Assembly (NCBI GenBank): GCA_965225735.1
Contig: CBDDBN010000028.1
Span: 467,126-531,125 of the forward strand
Reading direction: 5' to 3'
DNA length: 64,000 bases
DNA from: Denitrobaculum sp965225735
GTDB taxonomy: Bacteria > Pseudomonadota > Alphaproteobacteria > Kiloniellales > Kiloniellaceae
Made by a program: the position numbers and the translations under genes
Notes under the pieces: generated by a model
What the model saw: the letters and a program-made list of their open reading frames with translations, nothing else
The model's database searches: none
Told to the model about the DNA's origin: nothing
Shown: positions 9,051 through 18,048 of the stretch, piece after piece
Numbering within the stretch: position 1 is the stretch's first letter
Layout of the letters: each line of letters starts with the position of its first letter

Positions 9051-9375
9051 GGCGAGCAGGAGCATCTCGCAAAGATTGCGTCACAAAAGCGTAAAGCATT
9101 ACGCTCATTCACCTTTTTTATGACAATGCCAGACCCAAATTACAGCCTTAGGTTAGATCACAGCAAAATCACAGGCAAGTGATAACAACTACCAAAAAGA
9201 TAATTCTCTGTGGATAAATCAACTTGTTAACCATAAATCAATAACTTATTATGGTTGCATTCGGCATGTTTTGATCTGTGATCAGATCGATAACGCGACC
9301 TGAATTCTGCACAAGCATCGAGGCAAAACCTCAGATCAGGTTTATCGTTTGACGGGATCCTGACGAACTTGGCGA

Positions 9376-10119
9376 ATGGTGATCACGGCCCAAGGCGCAA
9401 AAGTTCAGGCAACTTTGCGGATGGCAAGCGAGAGTGTTGGAAGAAGTATCAATCCGTTGACCGCCTTGACGAATCGAAAGCCATACATCGCGTTCCTGAA
9501 GGAGACGCTGGGCGCAGCTGCCAAGACATGCGGGGACAGGGCAATCGCTTTCGTCTGTATTGATTGGCGTCATAGGAGTGAGCTTCTGACTGTTGGAAAG
9601 CAGATGTTTGTTGAGCTCAAGAATCTCCGTGTCTGGATCAAGACCACTGTTGGCATGGGAAGCTTTTATCGCTCCAAGCGTGAACTGGTCTTCGTGTTCA
9701 AGGTCGGCGATGCGCCCCACCTCACCAACTTAGGCTTGGGAGAGTCCGGACGCCGTCGCAACAGTGTCTGGAACTACGCCGGTATCAGCAGCCTCGGGTT
9801 GGACCTGGAGAAAAAGCTGGCCTCGCACCCGACGGTTAAACCAATCGCACTGGTGACAGATGCTATCCAAGACTGTTCGAAACGCAGTGCTGTGGTTCTC
9901 GATTGTTTCGGCGGTTCTGGTGCGACTTTGATTGCGGCCGAGAAAACCGGGCGACGGGCGAGACTCCTGGAATACGACCCCATCTATTGCGACACCATCG
10001 CGCGGCGCTTGGAGCGCTTCACCGGCAAACGCGCAACACTTCTGGCAACGGGAGAGAGCTTCGAGGAGCTCGAAGAGCAAAGCTTGGGCGAATTTCTGGA
10101 AGAGAAGGACGTGGCATGA
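9376..10119 (+). pseudogene. N-terminally truncated DNA methylase (N4/N6 type), mobile-element remnant
   Basis: This 247-residue ORF matches only the C-terminal part of phage-type DNA (adenine/cytosine-N4) methylases that usually carry an N-terminal ParB-like domain. Visible pieces are ELKNLRVWIKTTVGMGSFYRSK and LVFVFKVG in the middle, HPTVKPIALV near residue 163, and the AdoMet-binding loop LDCFGGSGATLIAAE near 185. The catalytic DPPY motif and everything before it are missing. The residues before about 45 no longer align well with the family, so the ATG at 9376 is probably fortuitous. The stop overlaps the start of the next ORF (ATGA), preserving the original operon join with DUF5681. The product is very likely inactive. 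Confidence 0.8.
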
Positions 10120-10882
10120 TGGATAAATCCAAGGAGTTTTCTGGAGGCGGCACGCCTGACAATCTGAAGAAGATGGATCAGGTGATCCGTAGTTCAAAGA
10201 AGGATGAGGGGTACGAAGTCGGCTATGGGAAACCACCTAAGCATACGCGATTCGTAAAGGGGCGATCAAAGGCAATCACTTCAAGCAAAAATACCTTCTG
10301 GAGCATCTCGTTCAGATGGAGACACTTCACCTGCAAAACAAGATCGACAGCTACGTCCGTCTGCAGAACGTCATGCGCCACGGCGAGCGGGTGCTAGCCG
10401 AGCACAGGCGCAAGGGGCTATCCCCACCGGAGTTGCTACCACATCCTGACGATATCGTCCTCAATGCAGCAACTGGAGAGGCGCAGATAAACGGACCTAA
10501 AACTCCGGAAGATTTGCGTGAGCGCGAGCACACGATGGAGCTACGCAATTACCTCATTCTGCGATCGGTTCATGCCGAGCATTGCCGCAGAAAGGCCACC
10601 GGAAGGACAGAGCGCAAAGGAACTTGTAATTTTCTGGTGTTGGCGCATCTGCTCGATCGTAGTCTACCACAGCGTTTTCGTTGGCAAGAAGATGCGGGGC
10701 TTAACCTCATGATGGAATATGGCCGTCACTCCAAACAGGAACGAGAGAAGCGTATCACGGAGGAGTTTGGTCATCTGCAAGCGACGAAAACCCGACCAGC
10801 TTGGGTCACGCCGGAGATAGAATGGAAGATCGATCGTATTGCCAGTCGATGGTCCAAGATGCGCAAGCATGTAGTTAGCTGA
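10116..10882 (+). pseudogene. Frameshifted DUF5681-domain protein
   Basis: The ORF starting at 10116 gives the typical DUF5681 N terminus (YEVGYGKPPKHTRFVKG, about residues 34-50), then loses frame near 10,258-10,262, where the usual Gly/Pro/Lys-rich segment is missing. The continuation is in another frame: it reads sensibly from about 10,262 (AIKGNHFKQKYLLEHLVQ) and runs to the stop at 10882 with HPDDIVLNAATGEAQINGP, a block typical of the same family. A small deletion has therefore broken the gene. DUF5681 genes are commonly paired with such methylases in prophage and integrative elements, so this is decayed mobile DNA. Confidence 0.75.
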
Positions 10883-11129
10883 GCGCATTCGGATGCGGAC
10901 ATAGAAGGAACTGCATAGCGAAAAATCCGGATCTGCTGCTGAATGTGCTCAAGTCGCGAAGATGCAACCTAGTGCGTAGGCCATTCGCTTCAAGTAGACT
11001 TTCCGGCACTCCCAAGTCGCCCGTCGCCAGTGGATACGGTTGCGCAAGCTACACATTTCGGATCTTCATTAGCATTTTTTGAAGGATCGATAAGTAGGCA
11101 GCGCAGTAGCAGTTCTGGACAAGACTTCA
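10883..11129. other. Short intergenic region between mobile remnant and nir cluster
   Basis: No gene, RNA or strong hairpin is seen. It separates the broken methylase/DUF5681 pair (rightward) from the 3' end of the leftward nir operon, and probably marks the edge of the inserted DNA. Confidence 0.4.
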
Positions 11130-11930
11130 TCACGTCTCCTGCAGAGAACCAATTCGATCCCACCGCAACAGACCTGAGTCCACGGCTTGGTACTTTTGTA
11201 ACGAGCGAGCAATAACGTCTGGAACGCCTGGCCATAGACCAAGAGGTTCAAGGACTCTACCCATCCAGGCGACAGCCTCCAGCGAACGCGGCAAATCCTT
11301 ATTTACATGTGCAGCACGCCCGGTAAAGAGCGGCAAGCAGACGGCGGGCGATCGCATGTGGGCGACTGCAGTGATGCTTGGGAATCCTTCGAGGAAACCA
11401 GCTCGCACCTGGCGAAACTTCTTGCCACTGGCGAGACAATGGGCGGTCCGCGCGACGGACTGAAAGGCTTGTGGTCTTGATTCCGAACCATGCCCCACCA
11501 GAAGGACCGACATGTCCTGCGGTGGGACGCCGTATAGATGCGCCGACTTTGTAACCGCTTCCTCGCAAAGTCGGACAACCCCGTGGTCGAAACCAAAGGG
11601 CGGAAGGATTGCTGGTGCCTTTCCCTGTTTGCTGTGCACGCGGCGCGGCAGTTCTTCGCGAACAAACCAGCCGTCCGACATGAAGAAGGGATATATCAGG
11701 ATCCTGGAATCTGAGAGCTCCTCCAGCAACTTGTCGAAAGCCGCGCCGGCGGCAAGTGTCGCCCCGCGGATGTTCCACCCCGGAAGCCTGCGAGCGGTTT
11801 GTGCCGCCAACGCCCTGATGTCGGCTTCCGGGCCCGCCGGCGAGGAAGGCGAACCGTGGGAGACGATGATTGCCGAACAGGGCTCAGTGCGATGTGCCCT
11901 CGGAGAAGATGATCTTATTCCAGACATTGT
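11130..11930 (-). CDS. CbiX/SirB-like sirohydrochlorin chelatase at the end of the nir operon
   Basis: A protein of about 266 residues with two CbiX-type halves. The first half has IIVSHGSPSSP but lacks the second family histidine: where G-x-H-V is expected there is GWFV in FMSDGWFVREELP. The second half keeps both: LLVGHGSESRP and LPLFTGRAAHVNKDLP. The intact metal site is thus in the C-terminal half, as in CbiK. Its likely role is inserting Fe(II) into sirohydrochlorin to give siroheme, the substrate of NirDLGH. It overlaps the 3' end of nirN by about 46 bases. The start at 11930 is chosen for its GGGAAA-like ribosome site; 11996 is possible but overlaps nirN more. Substrate is inferred from context. 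Confidence 0.75.
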   Translation of the reverse strand, partial: TMSGIRSSSPRAHRTEPCSAIIVSHGSPSSPAGPEADIRALAAQTARRLPGWNIRGATLAAGAAFDKLLEELSDSRILIYPFFMSDGWFVREELPRRVHSKQGKAPAILPPFGFDHGVVRLCEEAVTKSAHLYGVPPQDMSVLLVGHGSESRPQAFQSVARTAHCLASGKKFRQVRAGFLEGFPSITAVAHMRSPAVCLPLFTGRAAHVNKDLPRSLEAVAWMGRVLEPLGLWPGVPDVIARSLQKYQAVDSGLLRWDRIGSLQET

Positions 11931-13431
11931 ATTTTCCCGAAGGTTTGCGCATCGGCAGCCGCTTGACCTCCTTGAGGGAAGCGGCGTCGTAGACAATGAC
12001 CGCGCCCTCGTCCTCCCAAACGCTCACAAGGGCATGGCGGCCGGCGCGGTCGAATTCAACATGGGCCACCGTCGCGCCAGGCTGGGGACGAAGGGTCTTG
12101 GCGATCTCCAGACTCTCCTTGTCGATGACATGCATGACGTCACGGTTGGGTCCAAAGAAGACATCGGCCCAGACGTAGTTGGTGTTTTCATGACTGCGCA
12201 GAAAGAAACCCGGTCCGAGGGTTTCCAGCGTTTTGATGACCTCCCAGTTTTCGATATCGATCACCGAAAGGCGCGCTTCCTTGAGGTGCGGGGTCGCCAT
12301 GACACGCCGCCCCTCGCTGTGCCAGGAAATACCCGAACCCAGATGCGGCAACCCCGGTAGAGGCAGTTCGGCAATCTCGCGACCGACATTGAGATTGACG
12401 ACCACACCGCGCGCACCATCCCGCGCCGCGCCGATGAGATGCCGGTAATCGGGGGTAAAGAAGAAGTCATCGATCGGCTCTCCCACCTCAATCCGGCGCA
12501 AGGCAAAGAGACCTTCCGAAGACGATAGTGCCTCGACCATGCCCTTTTCGTGACTGTGGACGAGTCCCTCGAAGACAGGCTCGGCGTTGGGATCGGTCGC
12601 GATTTCCCAGATCTCGGGTGCATCTTTAAGCGCAAGGATAAAGCTATCCCGTTGGGGCGCCTGATAGACCGCCGAGACTCTCGACAGGGAACCATCCTTG
12701 GCGCGCACTTCGAAAACCTTTTCGACCGCCAGATCTTCAGTGGAGAGAATGGTCAGACTGCGTGGCAGATAGTTTGCAACCGCTAAATGCTTGCCATCCT
12801 TAGAAATGGCGATGTTGCGGCTATTCAATCCAGCGCGGATGCGTCCGACCTCGGACAGACTCCAGAGATCGTATTTCTGCACCCAGCCATCGCGGGACAT
12901 GATGAAGACAAAGCGGCCGTTCGGCGTGAATTTCGGCCCACCGTGCACAGCGAAAGGCGTGGCGAAGCGGTCCAAAACCTCGAACTTATCGCCATCCAGA
13001 ACGGAGACATGATGGTCGCCGGTTTCAACGACGAGAAAAAGGTTCAGTGGATCGGCGGAGAAAACCGGCGCAGCGGCCGCTTCGTAACCCGGTGTCATTT
13101 CGAGGGAGGCGGCGATTTCTTTCGCCCCCCACTCCGGAACGCTTGCAAGCGGCACCTTGACATAGTTCGCCAACTCCGCAATTTCTTCCGCGGTCAAGAG
13201 TTCGGCGAAAGCCGGCATTTGCGTTGCGGCCCGGCCCTCGGCAATGACCTTACCCAACTTGGGACCACGCATGCGCTTGAGAGTCTCGGGGATCAGCGCC
13301 GGTCCGATCCCGCCAAGCCGGTTCTCACCATGACAGTCCGCGCAGTGCTCGACGTAAAGCTGTTCCGGGTTCGCAAAAGCACCCGTGGAACAGGCCAGCA
13401 AGCAGCTAATGAAAGTGATGTATCGGATCAC
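11884..13431 (-). CDS. nirN: NirN: c-type and d1-type heme protein of heme d1 biosynthesis
   Basis: A 515-residue periplasmic protein. The signal peptide is residues 1-20, a cytochrome c domain has CADCH near residue 30 (Met ligand candidate in TQMPAF), and an eight-bladed d1-type propeller fills the rest. NirN catalyses the last step of heme d1 formation, dehydrogenating dihydro-d1 and passing the product to NirS. It is told apart from NirS by the absence of the NirS-specific GANLMHPKYG region and by its place after nirJ. The ATG at 13431 overlaps nirJ by 26 bases, so the two are translationally coupled. Confidence 0.9.
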   Translation of the reverse strand: MIRYITFISCLLACSTGAFANPEQLYVEHCADCHGENRLGGIGPALIPETLKRMRGPKLGKVIAEGRAATQMPAFAELLTAEEIAELANYVKVPLASVPEWGAKEIAASLEMTPGYEAAAAPVFSADPLNLFLVVETGDHHVSVLDGDKFEVLDRFATPFAVHGGPKFTPNGRFVFIMSRDGWVQKYDLWSLSEVGRIRAGLNSRNIAISKDGKHLAVANYLPRSLTILSTEDLAVEKVFEVRAKDGSLSRVSAVYQAPQRDSFILALKDAPEIWEIATDPNAEPVFEGLVHSHEKGMVEALSSSEGLFALRRIEVGEPIDDFFFTPDYRHLIGAARDGARGVVVNLNVGREIAELPLPGLPHLGSGISWHSEGRRVMATPHLKEARLSVIDIENWEVIKTLETLGPGFFLRSHENTNYVWADVFFGPNRDVMHVIDKESLEIAKTLRPQPGATVAHVEFDRAGRHALVSVWEDEGAVIVYDAASLKEVKRLPMRKPSGKYNVWNKIIFSEGTSH

Positions 13432-14614
13432 GGCTTTTCCCTCTAAAGGGCGTTACAGTGAGACGTGGAGAGCTTGAAACCCCAATCTCCTCGTCGTCGA
13501 GATAACAGGCAGGATCTTCGGCCCAGGGGTCGCCGGTAAGTTGCAGGGCCCGGATCCGTGTGTTTCCTCCGCAAACGCTTTGATAGCAGCAGTCACCGCA
13601 GCGTCCTTTCAATGGACGCGGCCGACGGCGCAACTGAGCCAGCATAGGATCGTCCCTGGTCCAGAGCTCCGAGAAAGGCTGCTCTTTGACATTGCCAATC
13701 GTATAGTCGGACCAATAGGTATCCGGGTGCACCCGCCCCTGAGGATCGATGTTGGCGACTCCGACACCCGATGAATTGCCGCCCCAGGCTTCCAGGTGGG
13801 TCCGAAGATGCGCGACCTGCGCCCGGGTGAAGCGTTCTTCGGCCCAGCGCAAAAAATAAACGGCATCGGCATCGTTGTTTCCGGTGACGATATCCAGAGA
13901 CCGCCCTTCGTCCGCCGCTTTCCACGCCCGTTCGATAAGCAAATTCATGGCCGCGCGCGTATGAGACAGGCTGGCATCTTCACCGCGATGTTTATCTCCC
14001 CGGCCTGCATAGACCAGATGCGAGAGATAAAACTTATCCACCCCTTCGGCCTCGGTCAGATCCAACAATTCAGGAAGCTGGTAAGCGTTCTGTTCGGTGA
14101 TGGTAAAGCGCAAGCCGACCTTCACACCGCGCGCTTTGCAGGCGCGTACGCCTGCCAGAGCTCTATCGAATGCGCCTTCCTTGCAGCGGAACCAGTCGTT
14201 GATGGCGCCGATGCCATCAATACTGATGCCGACATAGTCGAAACCGATATCCGCAACACGCGCCGCCGTCTCTCCTCCGATCACCGTCCCGTTGGTCGAG
14301 AGCGCCAGATACAGCTTCATGCGGCGGGCGCGTTCGGCGATCTCGAACAGGTCCTTCCGCATGAGCGGTTCGCCGCCGGAGAGTATGAGGGCTGGGATGC
14401 CGAAGGACCCCAAGTCTTCCAGAACCGCCATGGCTTGTTCGTGGGACAACTCGCCGGGAAAGTCGTGATCGGCAGAAACCGTGTAGCAGTGACGGCACTG
14501 AAGGTTGCAGCGGCGGGTCAGGTTCCAGATGACGACTGGCTTCGTTGCACCACGGCGGTTCCGGACGGGTGTCGGCGCCACCAGTTGGCGCATATAGTGC
14601 GAGAGCCGGAACAT
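13406..14614 (-). CDS. nirJ: NirJ: radical SAM enzyme of heme d1 biosynthesis
   Basis: A 402-residue radical SAM protein with the cluster motif CNLQCRHC near residue 36 and the SAM-binding LSGGEP near 79. The C-terminal cysteines CGDCCYQSVCGG (about 347-358) bind a second Fe-S cluster, as in the SPASM-like extension of the family. NirJ removes propionate side chains from didecarboxysiroheme and leaves the oxo groups found on heme d1. The start shares one base with the nirH stop (TGATG). Length is typical. Confidence 0.93.
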   Translation of the reverse strand: MFRLSHYMRQLVAPTPVRNRRGATKPVVIWNLTRRCNLQCRHCYTVSADHDFPGELSHEQAMAVLEDLGSFGIPALILSGGEPLMRKDLFEIAERARRMKLYLALSTNGTVIGGETAARVADIGFDYVGISIDGIGAINDWFRCKEGAFDRALAGVRACKARGVKVGLRFTITEQNAYQLPELLDLTEAEGVDKFYLSHLVYAGRGDKHRGEDASLSHTRAAMNLLIERAWKAADEGRSLDIVTGNNDADAVYFLRWAEERFTRAQVAHLRTHLEAWGGNSSGVGVANIDPQGRVHPDTYWSDYTIGNVKEQPFSELWTRDDPMLAQLRRRPRPLKGRCGDCCYQSVCGGNTRIRALQLTGDPWAEDPACYLDDEEIGVSSSPRLTVTPFRGKSRDPIHHFH

Positions 14615-15117
14615 CAGCCGCCTCCTCCTATCGTGCTTGTTGGCTTGAGACGCAATCCGGTCTTTTTCAGGATCCTCGTTGAATAGAGAATGTCACTTTC
14701 CCTGCAGGCAGATCCCAGAAGGGCCGCAATCCTCTCTCGCTTCTCTTCAACCTCCGCCCGGTCGGCACCGTGGACCATGGCAAAAAGGTTGTAAGGCCAA
14801 AGCGGTAAAGCCCGTGGTCTGAGATAGCAGTGGGATACAAATTCCAGGGCGCCAACCTGAGCACCGAGATCTGATGCGTTCTTGTCCTCGATGTCCCAAA
14901 CCGTCATGCCGTTAGACGTCATCCCCAGCGCGTAATGGTTCGGGGCCACGCCGATCCGTCGAATAACGCCGCGGGCCTGCATCGCCGAGAGGCGCTCCAA
15001 AAGATCCGGCTCATCGAGATCAAGCCTCGATGCAAGTTCCGCATAAGGCATTGGCAGGAACGGCAGTCCCGATTGCGTTGCTTCGACAATTTTTCGGTCC
15101 GTCGCATCCAGTCTCAT
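14614..15117 (-). CDS. nirH: NirH: siroheme decarboxylase subunit (Lrp/AsnC-like)
   Basis: About 167 residues with an N-terminal AsnC-type winged helix (DATDRKIVEATQSGLPF onward) and a C-terminal RAM-like fold ending in LYSTRILKKTGLRLKP. The NirD/L/G/H family decarboxylates siroheme to 12,18-didecarboxysiroheme rather than acting as regulators. The ATG at 15117 overlaps the nirG stop by four bases (ATGA) and matches the start of the paralogues, so the longer ORF from 15249 is rejected. Assignment to H rather than L or G rests on gene order and length. Confidence 0.85.
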   Translation of the reverse strand: MRLDATDRKIVEATQSGLPFLPMPYAELASRLDLDEPDLLERLSAMQARGVIRRIGVAPNHYALGMTSNGMTVWDIEDKNASDLGAQVGALEFVSHCYLRPRALPLWPYNLFAMVHGADRAEVEEKRERIAALLGSACRESDILYSTRILKKTGLRLKPTSTIGGGG

Positions 15118-15578
15118 GCCACCATCCTGAATCCGATGAAAAATTCTTCGAGTTTGGGGAAGCGATAGACCGTAAGACCAGTCGCCTGTTCGATTGCACG
15201 GGCTGCCGTTTCGATTCCCTCGGGCATCTCCGTGGCAAGCACGAACCACATGTTCAGCCGGTGTGCGCGCTCATAGTTGTGAGCGACCTCTGGGCGTTCG
15301 TTCACCAACTCCGTCACCGCGTCGAAGCGCTTCGATGGCACCTCCATGGCGCAGAGACAGAAGGCGCCCCCCATGGCGGCCGCATCGAAAAAGGGACCAA
15401 AGCGGGTAATCACACCTGTGTTTCGCAGACGCGCCAGCCGTTCGATCAACTCAGACTCATCGAGCTCCAGTGCCGCGGCAGCATCGGCGTATGGCCGCGG
15501 TGAGAGCGGAAAGCCTTCCTGCAACGCGTTGATAATTCGCCGGTCGATAGCGTCAGGGTGATAGCTGAATTGTCTCAT
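15114..15578 (-). CDS. nirG: NirG: siroheme decarboxylase subunit (Lrp/AsnC-like)
   Basis: About 154 residues, again an AsnC-type winged helix (DAIDRRIINALQEGFPL) followed by a RAM-like domain with YERAHRLNMWFVLATE and a closing YRFPKLEEFFIGF. Part of the siroheme decarboxylase complex. The ATG at 15578 overlaps the nirDL stop by four bases; upstream codons in the longer ORF have no family similarity. The shorter length and the position after nirDL fit NirG. Confidence 0.85.
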   Translation of the reverse strand: MRQFSYHPDAIDRRIINALQEGFPLSPRPYADAAAALELDESELIERLARLRNTGVITRFGPFFDAAAMGGAFCLCAMEVPSKRFDAVTELVNERPEVAHNYERAHRLNMWFVLATEMPEGIETAARAIEQATGLTVYRFPKLEEFFIGFRMVA

Positions 15579-16567
15579 GCCGCGGCTCCTTTTTCCGGCA
15601 GCACGCGTGCGCCTGTCTGCTTGAAACAACGGATACTGAACAAAACCTGGTGCGGCACCTGTCTTAGTCCGACCTCATCGCAAGCCTTCTCGAGGACCGC
15701 CATCGCTTCTGGCCGGCTGCGCGCGTGAATCATGCAGTAGAGTGTATAAGGCCAAATCACAGGCACTGGCCGTCGTTGGTAACAGAGTGTGATTCCTGCC
15801 ACGGCGGTTAATGCTGGGCCAATGTTTGCGACCTTCTCTTCCGGCAAATCCCAAACGACCATGGCATTGGAGCTCCAGCCAAGCGCCCGGTGGCGAACGA
15901 TCACGCCGATGCGAGAGAGCAGACTTGCGGCCGCCAGAGCCTGAGTGCGCGCCAGAATCTCATCTTCGGATCTGCCGAGCGCTGCACCCATGGCTGCAAA
16001 TGGACGCGGTACAAGTTCCAGCCCCACAGAAAGGGCCTGCATGATCTCCCGATCACCATCGATCAGTACGCTGGCGTCGGCTTTGTCCGGCGATGGCGGC
16101 ACCCGGCCCGAACCGTCCAGCGCAAAGCCGAGATTGATATTGAATGGACGGACAAGCGGAAGGCTGAGCACCTGCAGTCCCGAAGCTCTTCTAACGCGGT
16201 TTAGAATTTCATCGACAGTGCTTTGGTCAGAGCCGGTTGCTACGAACCAGATGTTCCAGTGATGCTCCCGCAGATAGGAATGGTTGACCCCCGGCTCAGC
16301 TCCGATGACTGCGGCAACTTCTTCGATCCGTTCTTCAGGAACGGCGATGGCCGCGAGTGTGCTAGAGCCCGCCGTATTCGGTCTGCAGGTGGCGCCGACC
16401 CGACTGATTGCGCCAGCATCGGTCAGTCGTTTCAGTCGTCCAAGCACATCGTCTTCCGAAAGCGAAAGCTGATCCGCAATCACCTCGAAGGGCCGAGAAA
16501 CCAGAGGGAAGTCGTTTTGCCAAAGATCCAACAGGCTCTGGTCGACGGGATCGAGATGGACGTTCAT
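15575..16567 (-). CDS. nirDL: NirDL: fused siroheme decarboxylase
   Basis: A 330-residue fusion of two Lrp/AsnC-like siroheme decarboxylase units. The NirD-like half (about 1-155) has LREHHWNIWFVATG and ends PLVRPFNINLGF. The NirL-like half (about 165-330) has DREIMQALSVGLELVPRPF, WPYTLYCMIHA and a closing LFSIRCFKQTGAR. The same fusion is known in Paracoccus. Together with NirG and NirH it performs the two decarboxylations of siroheme. It starts three bases after the nirF stop. Confidence 0.9.
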   Translation of the reverse strand: MNVHLDPVDQSLLDLWQNDFPLVSRPFEVIADQLSLSEDDVLGRLKRLTDAGAISRVGATCRPNTAGSSTLAAIAVPEERIEEVAAVIGAEPGVNHSYLREHHWNIWFVATGSDQSTVDEILNRVRRASGLQVLSLPLVRPFNINLGFALDGSGRVPPSPDKADASVLIDGDREIMQALSVGLELVPRPFAAMGAALGRSEDEILARTQALAAASLLSRIGVIVRHRALGWSSNAMVVWDLPEEKVANIGPALTAVAGITLCYQRRPVPVIWPYTLYCMIHARSRPEAMAVLEKACDEVGLRQVPHQVLFSIRCFKQTGARVLPEKGAAA

Positions 16568-16570
16568 CGA

Positions 16571-17731
16571 TCAGAGTCCTGTGCGATGCGCGCGCGCGGT
16601 GAAGAAGATGCCAGAGGGATTGTCGGCTGGAATCTCGCCAAGTTTCTCGAAGGTTGCCGTGTCATAAATGTCGACGCGGCCGGCATCGCGTACCGAGATC
16701 CAGACCTCATGGCCGCGGGGCGTGAACTCCATATGCAGAGCAGCTGGACCAGGCTTGAGGCTTTCGATCACTTCGCCGGAAGGTGTGTCGATGATCTGGA
16801 TCGTATCGTTACGCGGATGGGCGAAATTGACCCAGACCTGGCGGCCGTCCGGCCTGGCGACCGCAAAGACGGGTTGGCCGTGGGTCTTCGTCCGTCCCGT
16901 TTCCTCTAGCGAGCGGGAGTCGATCCAAAGAACCTCATGACGACCGACTGCGGGCAGAACAAAGCGCTCTCCGGCCAATGCCCATCCCTCCAGATGCGGC
17001 ATCTTATAGACCGGCAGCGCTTCTTCTCCCCGCCCATAACCCTGGAGAATTCTGCGGGGTAACGGCGTTGACTGCCAAAGATCTAGCGCGGTCAAACCAT
17101 CTTCGCCGAAAAGGCCGGCAATGTAGTGACGGCCATCCGCGGTGATCAAAGCGTCATAAGGGTTGTCGCCAATATTCTCTATCCGCGTGATCTCCGGATC
17201 GCTTCCTGCAGAAAAGTCAGCGATCCAGGTTTCGCCCGCGTCCCAGAGCGTAAAAACAAACCGCCCGCCGGGGGCGTCTACAAGACCGATAGTCTTCGAA
17301 CCGGTTGGGATGTCCGCGGCCAGCTCAAGACTTTCGGCGTCGAAGACTCGCACACCACCTGGTTCGTAGTTCGAGACGGCGACCAGTTTTCCATCATCCG
17401 AAATGGCCCCGCCAATGGCGTTGCCAGACTGCACAACCCGCCCGGCCAGGGATTGCGTGAGGATGTCGACTTTGCTCAAGCCGCCGTCACGTCCGAAAAC
17501 GTAAGCGAAACGCTGATCGGGAGAAAAAACGACGGAGGCATGGGAAAGATCGCCGAGGCCTTCAACTCGCCCGGTCGCAGCCCGCTCCGACTGATCAACG
17601 ATCAGCAGCGAACCGCTGGCACGCTCGATCACGACGCCAAGATCGCCAGTTGCACGCGGCTCTTCAGCGGAAACCCCAGTCACAAAGAAGAGAGTTAGAA
17701 CAAACGGGAAGATAGAAAGCTTGCGGGTCAT
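16571..17731 (-). CDS. nirF: NirF: d1-type propeller protein of heme d1 biosynthesis
   Basis: A 386-residue periplasmic protein with signal peptide (1-22, cleavage after VSA) and a d1-domain propeller without any CxxCH. It contains SHASVVFSPDQRFAYVFGRD near residue 63, whose His corresponds to the conserved d1-binding His of the family. NirF acts after NirJ in the late oxidation of the d1 precursor and contacts NirN and NirS. ATGA overlap with nirC upstream. Confidence 0.92.
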   Translation of the reverse strand: MTRKLSIFPFVLTLFFVTGVSAEEPRATGDLGVVIERASGSLLIVDQSERAATGRVEGLGDLSHASVVFSPDQRFAYVFGRDGGLSKVDILTQSLAGRVVQSGNAIGGAISDDGKLVAVSNYEPGGVRVFDAESLELAADIPTGSKTIGLVDAPGGRFVFTLWDAGETWIADFSAGSDPEITRIENIGDNPYDALITADGRHYIAGLFGEDGLTALDLWQSTPLPRRILQGYGRGEEALPVYKMPHLEGWALAGERFVLPAVGRHEVLWIDSRSLEETGRTKTHGQPVFAVARPDGRQVWVNFAHPRNDTIQIIDTPSGEVIESLKPGPAALHMEFTPRGHEVWISVRDAGRVDIYDTATFEKLGEIPADNPSGIFFTARAHRTGL

Positions 17732-18048
17732 TCTTCAGATCCCTTCAGCAAAAACTCGGCGATCCATCGGGCTTCCTGTTCCGTCAGCAACGGGCGCCAA
17801 GGCGGCATGGCGGTGCCTGGCACGCCATCCAGCACGATCTCGGTCAGGGCGTCCGCTGAAGTACCGGCCAGGGTCTCCGCCCGAAGGTCCGGCCCCAATC
17901 CACCTTTCAGCGTTAGGCCGTGACAAGAACCACAGTCCTGCAAAACCAGCCGCTCGAGTTCTGCCGCCCGCTCGGATGCGAGATCAACCGCCCCAGCTTG
18001 CACGATGGAGGCAGCGAGTAAGAACGGTGCGATCAGGAGCCTAAGCAT
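17728..18048 (-). CDS. nirC: NirC: small periplasmic cytochrome c
   Basis: 106 residues with a signal peptide (about 1-20), one CGSCH heme site near residue 40, and a Met ligand in AMPPW near 82. In other denitrifiers NirC supplies electrons to NirS or takes them from NirF/NirN during d1 synthesis. Its start overlaps the nirE stop by eight bases, and its stop overlaps nirF by four. Confidence 0.88.
   Translation of the reverse strand: MLRLLIAPFLLAASIVQAGAVDLASERAAELERLVLQDCGSCHGLTLKGGLGPDLRAETLAGTSADALTEIVLDGVPGTAMPPWRPLLTEQEARWIAEFLLKGSEE

Larger units (their letters stand above)
8897..9375. other. Long non-coding region upstream of the RHS gene
   Basis: No gene is seen. On the RHS (minus) strand it holds a structured leader with a terminator-like hairpin (listed separately). 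Further upstream the DNA becomes AT-rich and holds several short palindromes: AACCATAA/TTATGGTT at 9229-9256, GATCTG-TGAT-CAGATC at 9273-9288, and AACCT/AGGTT around 9327-9342. These may be regulator sites or relics of the neighbouring mobile DNA. Confidence 0.5.
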
